Part shown: one piece after another, positions 11,422 through 23,595 of the stretch
How the letters are laid out: each line of letters starts with the position of its first letter
How positions within the stretch are numbered: position 1 is the first letter of the stretch
Assembly: GCF_047663525.1 (NCBI RefSeq)
Contig: NC_092587.1
Span: forward strand, 35,455,001 to 35,519,000
Origin: Anas platyrhynchos
Lineage: Eukaryota; Chordata; Aves; Anseriformes; Anatidae
DNA: 64,000 nt
Direction: 5' to 3'
Translations under genes and position numbers: made by a program
Notes under the pieces: generated by a model
What the model was told of the DNA's origin: nothing
The model's input: only the letters and a program-made list of their open reading frames with translations
Database searches by the model: none

Positions 11422-11604
11422 ATATCAAAATATCTTTCATTTCCGTGTAGATTTAAGACATACCTTTACGAAGCTCTGCTGAGGGAGCAGTCATTGCCTG
11501 CAGTTACAGCTGCACATCCTGAGCACTTGGCCTTCAACATGAACCCGCATGTGGCTTATCTGATTTCTAAAAATCTGCTGAAACCTATCAGCTCCAAAAG
11601 ATGA
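11422..11604 (+). other. Exon-like 60-codon open frame, no recognised product
   Basis: A pyrimidine-rich acceptor (TATTTCCCCTTTAATTTCAG) is followed in frame by 60 sense codons and a TGA. The translation includes FKTYLYEALLREQSLPAV and HPEHLAFNMNPHVAYLISKN, then a basic end, and has a protein-like composition. There is no start Met before residue 44, so it would have to be a terminal exon spliced from upstream. It lies about 0.6 kb 3' of the RXYLT1 stop on the same strand. I do not recognise the family. An open run of this length can also occur by chance in AT-rich DNA. Confidence 0.25.
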
Positions 11605-14600
11605 CAGAAATGCAATACTGCGTGTTTATGACAGTTTTCATTAAATGTAGTGAAAGGGATCTGTTATTGTTCTTGTACATGAGAAATGAGTGCGTGCTAT
11701 TATCTTCTGTGTGTTTGGCTGAGCTGCTTTTCCTGCATACACAACATTGGCACACCAAAAGTGGTGTAGCAGCCAGTTCTGTCTTTGAAAGTCAGTATGC
11801 CATATGGGTTCATTCTCATGTAGGAATCTAAAAGCCAGTGTGACTGTTCTGCTAAGTGATATTAATTAGTGTAAAAATCCTATCTAGTTCTGGAATATGT
11901 ATCATACAAGAGCACTTCATTAGTGTTTTTTTCAATTTTCTTGCATCTTTTCTGTTAAAACATATAAAAGCACTGGGTTTTAGTTCACTAACAGCAAATG
12001 ATACACACAGTGGCTGTTCCAGATCTGCAGTAAGGTATGGCTCAGAGCACATAGATTTTTAGGATCTTGCATTCCCAATGCAGTTAATAGACAAAGAGAT
12101 GTTCTCAGAAGACAAATAAGTTAAATTCAAATAAGCTAAGATGCATGTCTAAGATACAATGGGTGGGGGATAGTCACAGGAAATCTATCTGAAGCATCAT
12201 GCAATTGCAATACAATGCAAATGTATTCCATTCTGCTGAAGCTGGAAGCACAGCTATTACACTTCAGCACGCAGCTGATGAACCTTGCTTGGAGGAGGAG
12301 CTTGCTGGATCAAATTTAGAAGAAATTTCCATACTGAGGATCTAAAGTCGCCATCTGCACAGTTGCACATGGCATTAAGAGGGTTAGAGGAAGCTTGGTG
12401 CTCTGCAGTAGTGAAGTGTCATTGCTGTAATTTCCCTCTACTAGAATCTTTCTCCATAAGCTACAGAATGTGGAGCAGTGATCTAGAACAGTGTTTTTCA
12501 ATATGTAACAGGCACTCCTGAAGGATTAAAGTGGACTTAAATAAAATAAAAAAACAGCTCTCTATCTAGTCAGCCTAGATTTTCATCTAGGGCTGGTAAC
12601 TCCTATAAATCTGGTGGTGCACAAGGTAAAGTTTGAGAAGCAGCTCAGTGTGTTAGTCACCAGTAGTGCTATTCATGTGTTCATTTATAAGTAAACATGT
12701 GAGATTATTTCTGAACTTGTGCAGCTATTATATCTTAAGGGAGAACAATAGGTGCATTAGAGTTTTATCAGAATTTCACACCACAGCTACTTGCCTGTTC
12801 TTGAAGTTGAAAGAGGAATGATTCACATTTTATCTATGTTTAGCCAAAATCTTGACACTTCAAATTCACCTGCTTCAGTCCAACAGGAATTAGTGCTAGA
12901 TTTTCCTTGTGTTCTATTTGTAATGCTAAGGGAGCAAAGAGAACAAACCTTCTGCAAGACAGAGGAAGGTTCTTAACACATCAAACAGGTGCTAGTGTTT
13001 ACTTTTCCCTTATTCCACTACCTGATTTGTGAGGGAGATTTTAGTTCTGTTTTTACTTTCTAATCTTTTCTTGGAAAAATTGTCAAATTTGCACTCTGTT
13101 TGGATTCTTCTCACTTCTCTCTTTCCTTACCCCATAGCCTCAGTTGCTTCATCTCCACCAGCTCCAAGCACTTTGCTCCATTATAGCAGCCCCGGGATCT
13201 TCTGCCTGTTTTGGGGCACTGCCCAGGGAGCGGGCAGGTGAGCAATACCCCTGGGTTTTGCGTGCCTGTGCTCATCATATCCAGTGCTGTCCGTGCAGGA
13301 CATTGTGTGTTGTGCAAGTGGGAGCATTACAGATCTCAAAGTGGGAAGAGAGAGAGCTCACCTGGTTATAAGGACCAAAACCCCACTCCAAAGCATGGTT
13401 TTGCCCAGATGACGGGAAATTTGAAGAAGAAAGAGAAGCTAGTTTTGGTAGCTCTGGTATAATACCCAACGTGCCACAAATTGCAAAGGAAAATGAAGTC
13501 TGCACTAGGGTGGGAGGATAGAAAACAAGAATGAGAGAGAAGTAAGGCATAAGGGACCTTAGCAAACAATGTTTTGAAACTGGGGGAAGGAAGAGAGGGA
13601 GGGGTGCAAGAAATTGGAGATGAAGTCTCTTCAGTGGTAGAGGAAACTGGTTTAAAAGAAGGGAAGCACTTAAGCCATTGGAGAAAAAGTTTATCAGCTA
13701 TAAGGTGTGTCCCGGTGGAAGTACGTGATATCTGCTGGTAGTGAGAAGTTAAAGAATCAATGTAGTTTAATACTGAGAGGAAAATTCATGCTTTGTTTTT
13801 GCAATTAGCCCTCTGGTTCAGGGGTGGGATGGTGAAGTAAGGCTTTACAGAGCGTGACCACACATCCCACCTGTCAGAGAGGCAGCACTGAGGAGAACCC
13901 AGCCTTTCTTGAACCAGGAATGCTGACTGTAACATCACGTGTTGTCTGATTGCCTTGCTATAAGAGGAACAGATCTAGTGTCTCACAATTTGCTCTACTT
14001 TTGTCTCCCTTACATGATTCTGAACCTGTTAGGAATGGCAGCGAACGCCATGGTGTGAGCAGGTTACAAGGCCAGCTCTAGAGCAATGTATTTCCAAAGA
14101 AACATTGCCAGCGTTTATCACTGTGGGTAGTCCTGTAGACAAGGCAGTACCTTGCAAAGGGTCAGGCTCTTGATTGTTTTATCACTCTTGGACACTAAAG
14201 CTGGTGTATATTCCAGTATCTATGCATTTCAGTATTGTCAGAAATTGTCTTTCAATGACTGGAAAGAACATCGCAAATGGAAGCTTTGAAGAAGCCTTTC
14301 TCACAGCAATTGTTCAGTATGAACTAGGGCCGCTATATGCTGGTATCAGCAGTCTCTCTTGGCCTACTGGCCTTACCAAAACACTTGCAAAACTACAAAG
14401 ATAAAATCCTGTTACATCTTGGCAAACCTTCCATGTTAGTACTAACCTCCAAGCTGGGCAGACTCAGCAGCAGCTCCCATTCAACAGAGCCCTAAAATAC
14501 TTCCAGGCATTCTTCCTACTGGGACGGGAGAAATGAAAGATGGTAGAACAAGATTGTGTTTATTTTGGCATGTCCTTGAAGGCTGATGACGGGAGAAGCA

Positions 14601-15734
14601 AAAGTATTTCAAATCCAAATCCAATTTGCTTCCAGGGAAATTGCTGCCATAAGGCATGTTGGGACTGCCATTTTCCAAGAGCTAAGAAAGAATCTAATGT
14701 TTACGTAGTGCTCCGAGCCCAATACAAAGGGTTTGATGAATCAGCCAAAAAAGTAAAGCTGACCTCATGGAAATGTGCCTGAAAGGATGACATACAGTTT
14801 ACACTGGGTCCCAGGACTTTGTGTTGATTTTGTTGCTTTCTGAGTCCACAAAGATAAGTTAAACAGGCTGTACAATGAGCCCTCCTGGGATCGGTCCAAA
14901 AGTGGTGCTGTAAAAGCCGTGCTGTGCAGCAAAACCAACAGGAGTTCTGGGGTCTTGTTCTTTCTTCTCCTCCCAGAAGCTGATGCAGTCAGAGAATTGC
15001 ATAGATTTAGTGTTAATCACCAGCCCATAAATCACCACTGCTAATCCTCCTGATAAGGAAACAGCTTGCAAAAGGTCATGCTACTGATTATCTTCGACAC
15101 TGTAATTCTCTGGGTGGGTCAAATTTCAGGATTTCTTCGGTGTTTCCCAGACAATAAAAACCAGTACATGGGCAGGTATTTTTATCTTGCCAATATAAAT
15201 ACTTTTCTCATCATAACCACAAATTTGAGAACAGGGGACTGCTTGAATGTTAAAATGGTGACTCTAGTTTTAAAGAACTTAAAAGCTGAAAAGGCACTGG
15301 GGGTGAAACTCAAGGGCTGAAAGAAATGCTCGTCAACAATAGGTGAATACCTATGTGCATTTTTGATGCACAAAAGGGTAAGAGCAAAGTTTTTCAAAAT
15401 AGGCTACATAGTAGTCTCCTGTGGTCTGGTCCTTCAGCGCGGCCAGTATTTTAAGTGTCTCTGATACATGATCCCATAAAGAGGCCTTGGCCTTCAGGGG
15501 AAACTGCTACACATTTTGAAAATCAAGAACCTTTTCAGATTTCTCTAGTTCAGTACCCAAAAGCCACTCCCCAGTTTTGAAGGGCCTGTCACACCACCAG
15601 GCATTTGTGTGGTAACACACCTTGCCTCCTGACGGGCTGATAGCTCTGTCATCACGCGCCTGGCTGTGCGCTTCTCTGAGCTCCCTGGGGACCTGAGTGC
15701 AGTTCAGCGAGTGCTGCCTTGCCAGCACACAAGA
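11605..15734. other. Intergenic, proximal to RXYLT1
   Basis: No gene is recognised on either strand. The stretch has AATAAA motifs near 12540-12550, a somewhat GC-richer patch around 13.1-13.4 kb whose open frames on both strands are short and unlike any protein I know, and the second copy of an unclassified repeat near 14.70-14.88 kb. Confidence 0.6.
14700..14885 (+). repeat. Unclassified repeat, copy 2 (related to 8.82-8.96 kb)
   Basis: TACACTGGGTCCCAGGACTT, then TTTTGTTG, then GGCTGTACAATGAG follow the same order as the copy in RXYLT1 intron 4. Ends are unclear. The family was not identified. Confidence 0.4.
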
Positions 15735-16262
15735 TACTTACCTGGAGTAGCGTGTCCAGTTCTGGGCTCCCTGGTACAAAAAAGACAGGGATCTCCTGGA
15801 AAGAGTCCAGCAGAGAGCCACAAAGATGATACAGGGCCTGGAGCTTCTTCCCTGTGAGGTACGGCTGAGAGACCTGGGCTTGTTTCACCTGGAGAAGAGA
15901 AGACTGAGAGGGGATCTCATCAATGTTTACAAATATCTTAAGTGTGGGATATGGTGGGATTTGGCCAACCTTTTTTCAGTGGTTTGTGGGGACAGGACAA
16001 GGGGCAATGGCCACAAGATGGAGCACAGGAAGTTCTGCACCTGTGTGGAACATGCGAAAGAATTTCTTCACAGTGAGGGTGAGGGAGCACTGGCACAGGC
16101 TGCCCAGGGAGGTTGTGGAGTCTCCTTCTCTGGAGATACTCAAGGCCCATCTGGACGCCTACCTGGGCAACCTGCTCTAGGGAACCTGCTTTGGCAGGGG
16201 GGGTTGGACCCGATGATCTCTTGAGGTCTCTTCCAACCCCTACAATTCTGTGATTCTGTGAT
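15735..16262 (+). mobile_element. CR1 LINE, 5'-truncated, sense
   Basis: Recognisable CR1 wording runs in order: GTGTCCAGTTCTGGGCTCCC, AGAGTCCAGCAGAGAGCCAC, CTGGAGAAGAGAAGACTGAG, AGGCTGCCCAGGGAGGTTGT and GATGATCTCTTGAGGTCTCT. It terminates in CAATTCTGTGATTCTGTGAT, the CR1 3' octamer end. This is the last part of ORF2 (reverse transcriptase C-terminus) plus the 3' UTR. An open frame of about 130 codons (15826-16224) survives in part, but the element is a dead fragment. The 5' breakpoint near 15.73 kb is approximate. Confidence 0.92.
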
Positions 16263-16996
16263 ATTTCTGATCTGTTTTCCTACAGCACAGATGTGTTCAG
16301 AGAGGCAAGCTGTCCTAGCTCATGACTCACTCTCTCAGCCACTCTTCTCACCAGCCTCATCGCAGAAGGATAGTTTTAAGTAAATATCTTCAAATTGCTT
16401 CCTATTTGATATTCTGCACAGCCCAACCTGGCAATCCACACTCTGTGATTTTCAGGTGACATTCCATGATCTTCATTATTTTAAACCTTCAGGAATATGG
16501 AATATGCCATTTTTAGCTCGGGCTGCATTCTTAAAACAAACAGAACAGAACTGAGGCATTGAACACAGTTCCCATGAAATGTGTGTTTTCAAAACATGAG
16601 ATGCAAAATAAATGCATCAAACAGAAATGAGTCATTCACTAAGATCCAGATGAGGACATGGCTCATTGAAATAATGCAAGTTGTGCAGGTGGCCACAAAT
16701 AAAGGAAAATGAGTCTCTGAATGACTGAAATTAGCCCGATTCTTCCAAATGAAGTTATTCAAACGGCATAAATCTGTTAAATGCCATATATGAAGTTTGC
16801 TGTATCTAAGGAGTTTTGTTCAGGGCCCAAAATGCACGATTTCCACATAAGTGATTTCTTTTCTTCTTTTTTCTTTCTGCAACTTGAGTTCTTTCCTGAA
16901 GAATAACAGTAGTCCCTGGCCACGAGAGGAGATCATCTCAAGTAATATTTATGATGGGCGATGCAATGTTTTCCTCTGTGGCTGCTTATTTAAAAA

Positions 16997-17045
16997 CATA
17001 GAATCATCGGGGCTGGAAAAGACCTTTAGGATCATGAAGTCCTGA
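16997..17045 (-). mobile_element. CR1 3'-end scrap, antisense
   Basis: CATAGAATCATCGGGGCTGG, then AAAAGACCTTTAGGATCATG, then AAGTCC matches the reverse complement of the extreme 3' end of a CR1. Similarity fades within about 50 bp. Confidence 0.75.
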
Positions 17046-19322
17046 CCTACATGTAGTACATTTTAGTATTTGTGTGATCGTGGCACCTGACAACCCTCAT
17101 CAGCAGGCAGGATACCACAGTGCTAGATGCTAACACACAAAATACTCTCAGAGGTGGGGCTCTCCAGGTTCAAGCCTTAGGGCAGGGCTGAGCAGAGCAG
17201 GGACAGTGCAGATTTTTTTCTGGGTGAAAAGGTGGGAATCATAAATAAATCTTGAAATTTTGTATGAGACATGAAAATAGTCCTATGTTGTAAACGACAG
17301 AGTAAACCATTTCTGCCTAAAGAGACACAAAAGACCCAAAGAAGGCTCCATGACAGCCTGTGTGGGGCTTTAGCACCAAACCAGGTTGATTTTCTCCTCT
17401 TTAATTTTTATTTTCTCATTCTCATACTGACTGTGTTTTCTGTTGAATGGCATCTCATCTAAATAACACGATGCTGGAAGCAGCCACTAAGACCTGCAGT
17501 ATAAAAGTGGAAGCTGATAGTGGTGGTGGAAAATAGCAGCCCTGTTGGGACCTTGGTTGATGGTGAGGGGTTTTACAGGCGAAGCAGCACTCTATATGAA
17601 TGTCCCATATTCAAGACAGGATTATTTCTCTGTTTAACAGCCTTTTGTTCATCAAAATGCATTAAACCATCCATATGTTACAAAAGTACCATTTCATTGA
17701 AATTTGGACTCTTACCATAGATGTAAGCAAAATTATTAACTGAACTAAACTTCAAGATAAAATGCATAGTCGTTTTTCATAGCCTCATTACTTTATTTGC
17801 TTATAAGTTAAATTAAGCAATTGTTACTAAAGGGGTAGCAGGAAGAGATTTCTTTATATCCTTAGATAAAAAGAATTGTATCAGAAAGTAAGCATTTTTT
17901 AGCAGTAGTCTGTTGTCTGCCACCACTGGGTACATGGAAAAGCAGGTAGTTTGATTTCAACACACTTTTAATTTCCTCAAACACAGCCCAGTCATCTTCA
18001 GCTCGTGGATTCTCTTTTTGAATCTCCTGGGGGAAACAGAAAATCAAGGACAGATGTGTTTCACCTAAGAGAGGTGGAAACATACTGATTAATTGCTGTA
18101 GGGATTTAGATTGTGCTTCACACTTCCTTCAAGTGCTAGCAGAAATTTAATACAGTCAGTGACATGCACTCTCTGGTATGCAGCCTTTAATTTCATATTC
18201 CTGTTGCTGGAGGGTTCACTTTATTCATTTAATAGCAATTTATCAATCTCTATCAATGCAGCCCCTTGATGATTGTACAGGGCATCATGATTGCTTTACC
18301 ATGAAAAGTAAGTAGTCTTACTCAGCCTAAAACTGCAGACAATATACCAGCTGGTGAGTATACATGCAGGAATTTGCAAGTTATGCCATGTTGTACCAGT
18401 TTTCCTTCCTTCCCCTGTCTAATCAGACTGATTGTTTCTTCTTGTATGTCTCTCTTATTCTTTTTTTTTTTCCCTGTGCCCTATAAAATGAGCTGAACTG
18501 ATTTTACCCAGCTGACCCTCTTTTCATGCTGTTATTTTCAGATTATAGCAAATTGCCTTCTATTTAGTAGAAATAACATTTCTTTGTCCCCATGGAGAAG
18601 CTCTAGCAGGTACCCAATCTCAGCACAGACGTAATTAGGATCTTGCCGAATTTCTGCCTTAGCAAAAGCTCTTACTGTTACACAGTGTGCTGTCCAAATA
18701 TCTCTCTGTAGGATATTACGTCAGCTGAGAGCTTGATCTTAAACATTTATAGTCCAATGTTTAAGATTTTTGACTGTCAGTCTATGAAAAGTTCAGTGAA
18801 AAGGATCATGTTTCCAGGAGCAGAAGAGAGCTAACTTCAAGCGTCTCTTTGCTATCCATTTTAAAGCAAGGAATGCTCTTTGCTCCCTGAATAAGACTTC
18901 ACCTCCAACTATAGATACCTACCTGCACAGATTGTGGTGTTTGACACCGGTGTCTTTGACATCGGCTCAGGAATTTCAAAGTCTGACTTCAGTTTCCCAC
19001 AAGGTATGTTGCCTGGGGCCAAATCCACCAGAGGATTTTCACATCCAGTCTAAGACTTCAGGCAGCTCAATGCTGCCTAGACTAAACTGTCCAAAGGATT
19101 CATCCTTTGAACTCCTGTGAGACAGCCTGTGGTGCTTGGCTGCCTGGTGAACTGTGAAACACCACAAAGCGGCCCGTGAAATGGTTACTTCTTTTGTTCC
19201 TCAACTGCAATGCACATTGCCCACATGGATAAATGAAGAAGTTCCCACTGCTTCCAGTATTTGTGGTGGAAAACGTAACAGTTTTCTATCAGCAAAGCAT
19301 TTACAAGCATAAAACACAGCTG

Positions 19323-19361
19323 TTTATATATATGTGTGTGTGTGTGTATATATACATATAA
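19323..19361. repeat. Compound TA/TG microsatellite
   Basis: A TATATA run, then about eight TG units, then TATATACATATA form a compound dinucleotide tract. Confidence 0.9.
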
Positions 19362-19489
19362 ATTATCTAGGTGGTGAGTATTTAAGTACTCTTTTCTCCA
19401 TTATCAAAGTACCATGAGGTAAGGTGGAGGACAGTCCCTCTCTCCCCTGTTCCCAGCAGCTGTGATTCCCCTTGATTGAAAGCCCGCTT

Positions 19490-19493
<4 letters not shown>

Positions 19494-19520
<27 letters not shown>
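19494..19520. repeat. Poly(T) tract
   Basis: About 25 consecutive T follow CAA. No retrogene body is recognised on either side, so it is annotated only as a homopolymer. Confidence 0.9.
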
Positions 19521-22500
19521 CATTCCAAAGCTCCCACACTTCCACCAGTGGAAACCCTTCCAGTTCTGCTCCTCTAGCTCTGCCAGAGTCCCCCACTCAG
19601 GTCAGAGATGAGTGACTTCATGCGTTTCTCCAGCCAAATGCCTCTCCTCCAACTCTGCCTTCTCCTGTGTATTTCCCTCAGGGTTCATTACATGTCTGCA
19701 GCATGCCTAATGCACACCTTTTGCTCTGGATTCTTCAAAAAGAAAAGGTGAATGGTTTTGCTCTGAAAGCAGCACCTATGAAGGAGGGGATTGTACTTGT
19801 TCTTTCACGCCATCCATCATCTGGGGTGAGAGCACTCCCACAGCGTGTGACTTGGGCTTGGCTCCCTTCTCTGCTTGTGAAAACTTGAACCCACATGTTC
19901 CAGCTCCCGGATTAACAAATGCCTGTAGCATCAGCATAGAGCTGGCCTGTCTCTATTTTAAGTCATCCCACTCACCATGAAACCTTTCAGTATTCACAGG
20001 GATAGCAAATACGCATGATATGTGTTGTTGGTCACAGCTTTCCCCTTGAGGACAGGCATCCGGGGTTCCTGTCTCTGTTCTGGGTGTTCATGCACTTCAC
20101 ATGGAATAATCATGATGAGAGGATGACAGCCGCTGTATTTATATAGTGTAAAACACTGCAGAGCACAGCTGTAATGTTATGTCCCTCATACATCTAAACG
20201 CGGTGCTGTGTTCGCAGGCTTCTCAGAGGGTTCAAGGAAAGCAGCAGCACAGCGTGCGCTGCTGTTCCCCAGCGAGCATGGGTGCCACTGGCTCCTGTTC
20301 CTGCTGCACACCCCAGTGGCAATGTAAATAAGGAACCATTAGGCGAGGTTAAAAAACATTTGTTTATAAATATTATGGATAGAAATGGAGCTACAGGAGT
20401 ACTGTGCCTGAGCGCGGGTATTCCTGAGTTTTAGCTCTCTCACCACAGCCCTCTCTCTGCCAGTTTTCCTGGATGTAGAGCTGCAATACTTCTCTCACTG
20501 CCCATGGAAGCAACTGTTGTGAAGCTGCATTTATCTCCTGGTGTTGGTTCAGTACGCTGCTGGATCAGACTGTTGTACAGATCTTTATAGACAATCCTTA
20601 CGTTGGACAAGTACACATTTTTAAACTTTGGGAATTTGAGTGTACCTTGCTATCAATGTCTTATAAACTTCTGCTCTCATTTTATATTTTCTGATTGAGA
20701 TTTCATGTATGGTTTACAAATGCATTAAAAATTAATTTTTTAAATCTATCAGTGCTATTCTGTTTAATACTTAAATCAAGCACTTAACTTGCTTCTATGC
20801 CTATAATCACCAAGACATTTCTGCTGAACTACCGCTCTCCCCCTTTTCCTCTGTTCCCTTTAATTAGAGTGTTTCAGCTATTGATTGAACCTCCTTCACG
20901 CAACATTGGATTGTTTTATCAAAGGATCATTGCCTTTCCCTGCTGAATTCACAACCAACCAGTAACACCCCACTCTCTGTTGTCTTGATTGCTCTGATCT
21001 TTCATTAGAGGAGGCTTTTCTCCTTCAGGGCCTCAGTTAATTTTGGTTCCTCTGTCTGCAAAGTCGTATCTCTCTCCCCCCGCCCCCAAACCATATATAC
21101 TCATGGCTGTCCTTCTGCTTCCTTCTGCTACAAAAAGAGGTAACAGATGATGCTGAAGGAAGCCATTATTTTGATTCAGAGCTTCAGAATGAATATCCAT
21201 CACTTTGATCGACCTAATCTCAGTACGACAACTGTAAATCTTTCAAATGGTTTGTTAACAATTTCTCAGCTGCTTAATGTAGCAAGCATAACATAACGTT
21301 CATGTGAAGGGTGTGTTAGATGGCAAAATGGAAACGGCCAACTGGTAACGACAGTTCACTAGGCAGAAAAGAGAAAGACAAATACACTCACTGTATATTT
21401 TATGAACTTGCAGCAATGCTTGACTAAGAAATATTCAAGTTGCTAAGAAATAAATAAAACTGCGCAAAAATAAATATGAAGTTTTCACCTTCACATTTTC
21501 TCATCTGTCACCCACAACCAAGTAGCAGTCTGAGTTTTGGTGACCTTATTCCTGGTGTAAATGTTCCTGTTTGTCTGATAATCTGAACTGCGGGGATGTA
21601 TTTGAAAGTAAGTGTGACCACAAGAAGTCTGTGCTTGTTGCTGTACTTCTCCTTCTGCCCTCTCCTGCTTGCAGGCAGGTGCTGGTTCATATCTGCCAAA
21701 AAAACCATCCCTCCCTCTTCCATTGAAGTGCCCAAACTGAGCTGTAGAGCTGAGCAGGAAGCACCTGCTCCTGGTCCTGGGAAGGCCAAGCTGGTAAGTG
21801 CCCTAAGGTCATGCCAGGACTGCAAAATAGCTCTGAGAAGGCCTGCCAGGTCAGTTTGAGATCACAGGTGACTATGAAGCATCAGTGATGAGAGTACAGC
21901 AGGATCGTTTCATTTATCTGCCTTAAGGATGGATCAGCTGATTGCAGAACTGGGAACAAAGCTGTGAAAAGGTAGAACAACAAAATGCATTTGCAGAAGC
22001 TTCCTAGAGGCCCAGCAAGAGCCTCTCCTCGGCTTTCTTGTAGAAGCTAAAGACAGCGCCCCCAAATACCTTCCCTCTCAGAGCGTGGCTCCACAGACAT
22101 ACCTAGTGAAACATTACTGCAGAGACTGCCGTATTCACACAGCAGCATCCTCACAGCGTTGCCTAAGAAAAGAAACAACCTCCTGTTCCCCTCCTCCAAA
22201 CACAAAGTAATTCAGATTTTCTTTCATTGCAAACGCAGTATTGAAGGACCTTCCTGGAGAAGCCCTTCTCCTCATCTCACTCCATTGAAGAAAAAGTGTT
22301 CCCAGCCAGTCTCACAGTCTTGATGTTTATATAAAGGTAACACTGTAAAACCACTTGGAGCATGAGCCAGCACTGACACCAAAGGATAAACTCCCCTGCC
22401 CACCCCCACCACCAGCCTGGCTGCTCTTTCCCTTCCAGGCCCTAGGGAGTCCTTTCTGCTCCTAGACTGATTCTTCAGGTGGATACACAGAGCTTGCCTG

Positions 22501-22528
22501 GGCTTTCTGACTCAAATAACATCATCAG

Positions 22529-23595
22529 TGTGGTGGTTTTACCCTGCTGGGTAAAACACAACCACGCTCTCACTCCCTCTACTCAAAGGGAAACGGGGAG
22601 AAAATCGGATGAAAAGGGCTCGAGGGTTGAAATAAGGATGTGGAGGTCACTCAACAATTACTGTCACAGACAAAACAGACTCAGCACAAGGAGGCTAATG
22701 CAATTTATTACCTGTTACTAACAAGCTAGAGCTGTGAGAAACTAAAAACAAACTAATAACACCTTTTCCCCATCCACCCTCTTCTACCTCCTCCCCCCAA
22801 GCAGTGCAGGGGAACAGGGAATGGGGGCTGCGGTCAGTCCCAAATGCTTCACCTCTGCCGCTCTTTCACGGTCCCTCTCTGCCCCTGCTCCACGTGGGGT
22901 CCCACCCACAGGATGCTGTCCTTCCTAAACTGAGCCTGCGGGGACTGCCCAAGGACAATATGGATCCTTCAATATTGGTTCATACCACGGGGTCCATCCC
23001 CCAGGAGCAAACTGCTCCAGCACGGGTCCCCCACGGGTGGGCGGCAGCTCCCCCCAGACCCTCTGCTCCTGTGTGGGCTCCTCTCCACGGGCTGCAGCTC
23101 CGGCCCGGGGCCTGCTCCTGCGGGGGCTCTCCATGGGCCACAGCCTCCTCCAGGCCACATCCACCTGCTCCACCGGGGGCTCCTCCACCCATGGGGGGGC
23201 TGCAGCGTGGAGATCTGCTCCGTGTGGGACCCATGGGCTGCAGGGGGACAGCCTGCTCCACCAGGGGCCTCTCCCTGCACAGCCCGCAGGGGAACTGCTG
23301 CTGCCTGCCTGGAGCACCTCCTGCCCTCCTGCTGCACTCACCTGGGGGCTGCAGGGCTGATTCTCGCTCCTCTCTCCCAGCTACTGTGACACAGCATTTT
23401 TTTTTCCCCTTTCTTATATCTGCTCTCACAGAAGCATGAACAACATCACTTATTGCCTTGGCTCTGGGCAGTGGTGGGTCCCTTTTGGAGCCGTCTGGAG
23501 CTGGTCCTTATCTAACATTAGTTTCTGGAATCTTCTCATATAGGCCACCCCTGCAGCCCTCCACTACCAAGCCCTTGCCACGTAAACCCAATACA
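22529..23595 (-). mobile_element. Solo LTR of an avian endogenous retrovirus (about 1.07 kb)
   Basis: The block starts TGTGGTGGTTTTACCCTGCT and ends ACGTAAACCCAATACA, so it has TG...CA termini. I recognise its GC-rich CTGCTCC/GGGCTGCAG-rich body as an abundant LTR of bird genomes, probably ERVL/class III, though the family name is from memory and unverified. The minus orientation is preferred because AATAAA lies on that strand at 22709-22704, about 175 bp before the 3' end, and a TATA-like GATATAAGAA lies near 23.41 kb. No internal gag-pol sequence or second LTR flanks it. A matching target-site duplication was not found. Open frames of 107-211 codons inside it, on both strands, are not genes. 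Confidence 0.82.

Larger units (their letters stand above)
16263..22528. other. Intergenic, no gene seen
   Basis: Apart from a CR1 scrap at about 17.0 kb, a TA/TG microsatellite at 19.32-19.36 kb and a T25 tract at 19.5 kb, this stretch is unique-looking sequence. I found no exon with a recognisable product. Short open frames on both strands are not supported. Confidence 0.6.

Noticed and set aside
15826-16224. 132-codon open frame as a host gene
   Set aside because: It lies within the truncated CR1 element. It is at most the reverse-transcriptase tail and 3' UTR of a dead LINE.
22804-23439. Open frames up to 211 codons on both strands at 22.8-23.4 kb
   Set aside because: They lie wholly inside the solo LTR, which is GC-rich and non-coding. 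The proteins are compositional and overlap on both strands.
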